Part shown: positions 33,515-37,248 of the stretch, piece after piece
Numbering within the stretch: position 1 is the first letter of the stretch
Layout: the number at the start of each line of letters is the position of its first letter
NCBI GenBank assembly: GCA_002731575.1
Contig: PCCE01000004.1
Span: 18,013 to 55,260, forward strand
Length of the DNA stretch: 37,248 bases
Direction: 5' to 3'
Source: Gammaproteobacteria bacterium
GTDB lineage: Bacteria; Pseudomonadota; Gammaproteobacteria; Pseudomonadales; Azotimanducaceae
The notes under the pieces: generated by a model
The model's database searches: none
Seen by the model: only the letters and a program-made list of their open reading frames with translations
Told to the model about the DNA's origin: nothing
Position numbers and translations under genes: made by a program

Positions 33515-34750
33515 CTAGTAGTCGCCGACCACCTGAGCGTCGATCAAAGATTGAATCGCTTGGGCCTCATAGCCTAACTCAGCAAGAATTTGCCGACCGT
33601 GCTCACCCAAGTGGGGGGCGCGGCGCGGTGCTGGGTCACTGGCCGTATCAGCATCCTTGCTGTCCGATCCGTCCGATCCGTTCGGGCCACCTGCAAAAAA
33701 GCCCGGCTGCAGGTAGCGCAACGTGCCCAAGTCCTCATCTTGCATGGTTTGTAGCGCGCCGCTAGCCGCAAGCTGGGGGTCGGCGAGAACGTCACCAAGT
33801 GCATTCACAACAGCGCAGGGTATGTCGTTAGTGCTGAGCTGCTGCTGCCACTGGGTGTTGCTGTGGCGCGGTGCGACTTGGGCGATCAATTGATATAGCT
33901 CGTCGATGCGATTCGAGCGGGCGGCTGCATCAAGAACCCAGTCCGCTCCCGCAAGTGACCGTTCACCGACCAGCTGCAGAAACTGAATCCACTGTTTGGT
34001 GCTATAGGGCATGATCGCCATATAGCCGTCGGCGGTTTTAAATGGCCTGCGGTTGGCGGTCATCATCCGCTCGTAACCCATCTCGCCTTGCGCGGGCTCC
34101 ATGGTATGGCCAGCAAGATGCTCGGCCAGCAAAAAGCTGGTCATATTCTCGAGCATTGGTACTTCGATACTTTGCCCTTCGCCAGTGCGCAGCCTGTGCA
34201 CTATGGCCGCAGCTATTGCCAGCGCCAAGTGCAGGCCCACGACTTTGTCGCAGACCACACTGCGCAGGAACTGTGGTGCATTGTCCGCATCGGCGTTTAA
34301 GGCTGCGACACCGGAGCGAGCCTGAATAATGTCGTCATAGGCGGGACTATTGGCGTCCGGACCATGGCTGGCAAATCCCGGCGACCAGCAGTAGACCAAG
34401 TCTGGCTTAAGCAACCGCAACTGCTCATAGGCAATACCCAGCGCCAAGGCAGACATACCACGCATGTTGTGCACGACGACGTCTGCGTCTTTGACCAAGT
34501 AGCCGAGCACTTCTTGACCCGCAGGCTGTTTTAGGTCGAGAACGATACTGCGCTTGTTGCGATTGAATGCCGCAAAACCTGCGCCAATATCCGCACTGGG
34601 GCCGGGACGCACGGCGCGAAAACCATCACCGGCAAATGGTTCAACCTTGATGACCTCGGCGCCAAAATCCCCGAGAAACTGTGTGGCGTAAGGCCCCAAC
34701 ACGATGGTAGTAAAGTCTACTACCTTGATGCCTTCGAGCAGTTTCAACAT
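33515..34750 (-). CDS. CaiB/BaiF family III CoA-transferase (normal domain order)
   Basis: 411 residues from ATG 34750; TTG 34762 is possible. It opens with LLEGIKVVDFTTIVLGPYAT and FGAEVIKVEPFAGDG, then ADVVVHNMRG and PAYDDIIQARSGVAAL, where the aspartate before the isoleucines is the probable catalytic residue. The small domain comes last (TADGYMAIMPYSTKQW, DIPCAVVNALGDVLADPQL), as in ordinary family members. Near the end is a low-complexity GSDGSDSKDADTASD insert, encoded by a tandem 9-base repeat at 33662-33679. It transfers CoA to a carboxylate. Same strand as the MFS gene 40 bases upstream. Confidence 0.94.
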   Translation of the reverse strand: MLKLLEGIKVVDFTTIVLGPYATQFLGDFGAEVIKVEPFAGDGFRAVRPGPSADIGAGFAAFNRNKRSIVLDLKQPAGQEVLGYLVKDADVVVHNMRGMSALALGIAYEQLRLLKPDLVYCWSPGFASHGPDANSPAYDDIIQARSGVAALNADADNAPQFLRSVVCDKVVGLHLALAIAAAIVHRLRTGEGQSIEVPMLENMTSFLLAEHLAGHTMEPAQGEMGYERMMTANRRPFKTADGYMAIMPYSTKQWIQFLQLVGERSLAGADWVLDAAARSNRIDELYQLIAQVAPRHSNTQWQQQLSTNDIPCAVVNALGDVLADPQLAASGALQTMQDEDLGTLRYLQPGFFAGGPNGSDGSDSKDADTASDPAPRRAPHLGEHGRQILAELGYEAQAIQSLIDAQVVGDY

Positions 34751-34790
34751 GGCGCTAGGCAATAGCCACCCATACCGATATCAGCAGCCA

Positions 34791-36080
34791 CTAGTCGAAC
34801 TCTTTTTCGCCGCTGGCGAACAGCAGATAAAAAACCATGCCAAACAAAGTTACCCCTGCGGTCACCTGAAAGACCAGATCCCAAGAGCCCGTGTACTGCA
34901 ATATAAGGCCGGTTACCGCCACACCGACAATGCCGGGAATGGTGCCTGCAGTGTTGGTAATTCCCATCAGCGTGCCCGCATGGCGTGGTGCAACATCCAT
35001 ATGGTTGACGTTGAAGCCACCAATGCCCGCAGCGCCAAACAGCTTACCAAGACACAAAATGCCAATCGCCGCCCACACCGTGTCTACCGTAGTGACCAAG
35101 AGCAGGCAAATGGCTAAGCCACCAAACGCTATGGTCTGCATGATCTTGCGCACCTTAGTAACGCTCATGCCGCTCACAATCATTCGGTCTGCGATATTGC
35201 CAGCAATGTTGAGACACAAAAACGAAGTGATATGCGGCAGCATGGCGATGTAACCAATGTCGCTAAAGGGTACGCCCAGGCCTTCATTCACATACTTGGG
35301 GAGCCAAGACAAAATGACGTAAAGCGTCCAATTGTTGCAAAAATGAGCGACCAGAATGGCCCAAACCGCCCTACTTTTTAAGAACTCGGAAATTGGTGGT
35401 GAAGGCTCGCCCTCTGCCGCTTCACTAAAGCGCGCGTTGCTTTGTATGTAGTCAAGTTCTGCAGCAGAAATGCGCGGATGATCTGCGGGCTTTGTGCTAA
35501 CAATGTATTGCCAAGCGGCAAACCACAGCACCCCAACCAAGCCAAACAGATAGAAGGCCCATTCCCAGCCTAAAAAGGTGACAATAATCGGCGTCACAAT
35601 TAACGCGAAGACCGTACCAATGGGAATGGCACTGGCATTAAAGGCAATGGCCTTGGCGGTCTCGCCTGCAGGAAACCAGCGCGTTACCAAGCTGTAGACC
35701 GATGGAAATGTCACCGCCTCGCCCAAGCCCATACCAATGCGGGCCAGATACAGCATCATCAGTCCGCCCATGGCCGCCCAAGGTGTGATCAAGGTGAACA
35801 GGGACCAAATCAGTACCCCAGCCCCCAACACCACCTTGCCACCAAAGGTATCGGCTAGACGGCCACCACCGATTTGCATCATCAGATAGCCGATGTAAAA
35901 CGAAGACAGGATGTAACCCTGCGTTTCTAAATTCCAGCCGTAGTCTTCGGCCATAGGAATAATCGCAACTGAGATATTGACGCGATCTATGTAGCAAACG
36001 AATGTCGCCGCAAAACACATGGCAATAATTGAGTAGCGGGTGCGCCAAAACCCTTCTTTGTTGGCATCAAGTTCAGCCAT
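34791..36080 (-). CDS. MFS transporter, anion:cation symporter (ACS) family
   Basis: 429 residues, ATG 36080 after GGGGGGACT. Roughly twelve helices. The motif CYIDRVNISVAIIPMAEDYGW at the first helix, LADTFGGKVVLGAGVL after helix 2, and RIGMGLGEAVTFPSVYSLVTRWFP in helix 4 are characteristic of the ACS branch (hexuronate, phthalate, tartrate, 4-hydroxyphenylacetate carriers). It imports an organic anion. It sits between the MDR oxidoreductase and the CoA-transferase on one strand, making a transport-activate-reduce unit plausible. Confidence 0.94.
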   Translation of the reverse strand: MAELDANKEGFWRTRYSIIAMCFAATFVCYIDRVNISVAIIPMAEDYGWNLETQGYILSSFYIGYLMMQIGGGRLADTFGGKVVLGAGVLIWSLFTLITPWAAMGGLMMLYLARIGMGLGEAVTFPSVYSLVTRWFPAGETAKAIAFNASAIPIGTVFALIVTPIIVTFLGWEWAFYLFGLVGVLWFAAWQYIVSTKPADHPRISAAELDYIQSNARFSEAAEGEPSPPISEFLKSRAVWAILVAHFCNNWTLYVILSWLPKYVNEGLGVPFSDIGYIAMLPHITSFLCLNIAGNIADRMIVSGMSVTKVRKIMQTIAFGGLAICLLLVTTVDTVWAAIGILCLGKLFGAAGIGGFNVNHMDVAPRHAGTLMGITNTAGTIPGIVGVAVTGLILQYTGSWDLVFQVTAGVTLFGMVFYLLFASGEKEFD

Positions 36081-36159
36081 AGTCCCCCCAGATTAGTCGG
36101 TGTGTCTCCTCACACCCAAAAGGTAACCCATGCTATGGCAACCTGTCGCCCGTTGTGCG

Positions 36160-37203
36160 TTAGTCCGTCAGGGTGGGATCATCGGAAACTGCAATCAGGG
36201 TTTTGCCGAAATTATCGCCCTGCAGCATTTGCGCAAAGACCTCGGGCGCCTGCTCTAGGCCCGCGCGTTTGTCCTCCAAATAGCACACTTCGCCCTCCCG
36301 CACATAGGCGCCCATCTCCTGCAAAAAGCGCTCTTGGTAGTCGGCGACAAAATTACCCACAAACAAATCATGCACCAGCACACCCTGACGCTGAAAAATC
36401 GCCTCCCCCTGCATCCGCCACTGACTGCGCGAATCTTCGCCGTCAACGTTGCCATATTGAGAGATGAGTCCGCACAGCGAAATACGCGCGCCTCGGTTGA
36501 GCAGCGGTAGCACCGCATCGAATACCCCACCACCAACGTTTTCAAAATAGATATCGCAGCCATCGGGGCAGGCGGCACGTAGCTCCTCGACAAAAAATTC
36601 CGAGCGATGAGAAACCACTGCATCCACACCAAGTGAGCGTAAGTAGTCGAGCTTTGCCGCAGACCCTGCGATGCCGACTACTCGGCAGCCATAGAGCCGA
36701 CCTAACTGGGCAACCACTTGGCCGACACCGCCAGACGCCGCAGAAACCACCAAGGTGTCACCACGGCTAGGTTGGCATTGCAAAATGAGGCCCGCATAAG
36801 CGGTAAGGCCCAACATGCCCATCACGCCGATAGCGGTTGAGATCGGTGCCAAAGTCGGCTCGATTTTACGCGGCAACATGTAGCCAAAAACGTCAATGCC
36901 ATCACCGCTTAAGCCACAGCTCTGCCAGCCATTGGTATTGAATACGAAGTCGCCTTCGGCATAGCCCGGCAGTCGGCTATGGGTAACCTGAGACACGGTG
37001 CGACCGTGACAGATGTCGCCGGGCTGTTCGCTACCACTGCGGCGGCGGCCCCATTGGTAGGGGTCCAGCGACAGATAAAGGGTGCGGGTTAGCATTTGGC
37101 CTGCAGCAGGTTCAGGCACAGCCTCCTCGCTCCACAGATAGTCCTCCGCTTGGGGCCAGCCCCCAGGCGGCTTTCGCGCCAATCGCCAAACTTGGTTTTG
37201 CAT
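36160..37203 (-). CDS. NADP-dependent MDR oxidoreductase (PTGR/2-alkenal reductase-like)
   Basis: ATG 37203 (MQNQVWRLAR) is preferred, with AGGGA about nine bases upstream; the frame extends to 37233. 347 residues. The nucleotide-binding motif is SAASGGVGQVVAQLGRLYGC; YLSLDPYQWGRR and CDIYFENVGGGVFDAVLPLL are marks of the leukotriene-B4 dehydrogenase/curcumin reductase group, and no zinc ligands are present. It reduces an activated carbon-carbon double bond with NADPH. Followed 79 bases later on the same strand by the ACS transporter. Confidence 0.94.
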   Translation of the reverse strand: MQNQVWRLARKPPGGWPQAEDYLWSEEAVPEPAAGQMLTRTLYLSLDPYQWGRRRSGSEQPGDICHGRTVSQVTHSRLPGYAEGDFVFNTNGWQSCGLSGDGIDVFGYMLPRKIEPTLAPISTAIGVMGMLGLTAYAGLILQCQPSRGDTLVVSAASGGVGQVVAQLGRLYGCRVVGIAGSAAKLDYLRSLGVDAVVSHRSEFFVEELRAACPDGCDIYFENVGGGVFDAVLPLLNRGARISLCGLISQYGNVDGEDSRSQWRMQGEAIFQRQGVLVHDLFVGNFVADYQERFLQEMGAYVREGEVCYLEDKRAGLEQAPEVFAQMLQGDNFGKTLIAVSDDPTLTD

Positions 37204-37248
37204 CTTCGGTGTCCCTGCGTTGTTGCTGTGCATTCGCCCTGTTGTTGG

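Noticed and set aside
33662-33684. Tandem 9-base repeat GTCCGATCC (two copies plus a partial)
   Set aside because: It lies within a coding region and encodes a GSDGSD linker in the CoA-transferase; only two copies, so no repeat array.
36099-36116. Six-base hairpin GGTGTG/CACACC upstream of the ACS transporter gene
   Set aside because: Short, no T-run on the transcribed strand, and close to the upstream gene's end only by chance.
1-37248. CRISPR array, tRNA, rRNA, insertion sequence or prophage
   Set aside because: No regularly spaced repeats, cloverleaf-like sequence, transposase or phage motif was seen on either strand.

Overview
This 37 kb window looks like chromosomal DNA of a free-living, probably marine, gammaproteobacterium. 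Supports are an outer-membrane beta-barrel protein of the DUF5916 kind (Gram-negative), an NrtS-like small membrane protein, mid-50s GC by eye, and very dense acyl-CoA and oxygenase genes of the sort found in oligotrophic Cellvibrionales-type bacteria. The taxon is an inference; no rRNA or other phylogenetic marker lies in the window. Several genes (a permuted CoA-transferase, a permuted crotonase, a luciferase-like oxidoreductase of the F420 type, a 103-residue three-cysteine protein beside an acyl-CoA synthetase) remind me of actinobacterial lipid and steroid catabolism regions; this is from memory and unverified.

Layout. 1-1394: 5' part of a SPOR/CBM9/DUF5916 outer-membrane protein. 1608-3268: two convergent crotonases. 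3385-4683: membrane protein with tandem RCK/TrkA-N domains. 4778-8911: luciferase-like monooxygenase, zinc-less MDR reductase, FBP zinc-finger protein, acyl-CoA dehydrogenase. 8915-14359: the most unusual block, with a metal-dependent amidohydrolase, a family III CoA-transferase whose domains are in inverted order, a divergent crotonase with the same kind of inversion, an AMP-forming acyl-CoA synthetase and its small partner protein. 14479-17113: F420-type LLM oxidoreductase, DJ-1/PfpI protein, SDR. 17144-20749: a membrane-anchored hypothetical, amidohydrolase 2, 2-keto-4-pentenoate hydratase, an HEWGH membrane protein and NrtS. 20809-27992: TauD dioxygenase, aldo/keto reductase, FAD oxidoreductase, SDR, an acyl-CoA-dehydrogenase-like protein coupled to a second TauD, and a double-hotdog MaoC-like protein. 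28041-33450: MHS transporter, orphan ModA, crotonase, a broken DUF2306 gene, dienoyl-CoA isomerase, VOC protein. 33515-37203: a co-directional run of MDR oxidoreductase, ACS-type transporter and a normal CaiB/BaiF CoA-transferase.

How it fits together. Uptake (two MFS carriers), activation to CoA thioesters (synthetase, two CoA-transferases), alpha,beta-oxidation and hydration (acyl-CoA dehydrogenases, five crotonases, MaoC), alcohol/ketone steps (two SDRs, two MDRs, AKR), oxygenation (two TauD, two LLM, one FAD oxidoreductase) and C-C bond or ring-derived acid chemistry (two amidohydrolases, the keto-pentenoate hydratase) are all represented. No thiolase, no 3-hydroxyacyl-CoA dehydrogenase of the FadB type and no transcription regulator are present, so this is a piece of a larger catabolic region and the substrate cannot be named from the sequence. 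I saw no tRNA, rRNA, CRISPR array, transposase or prophage gene. No gene-free stretch exceeds about 250 bases.
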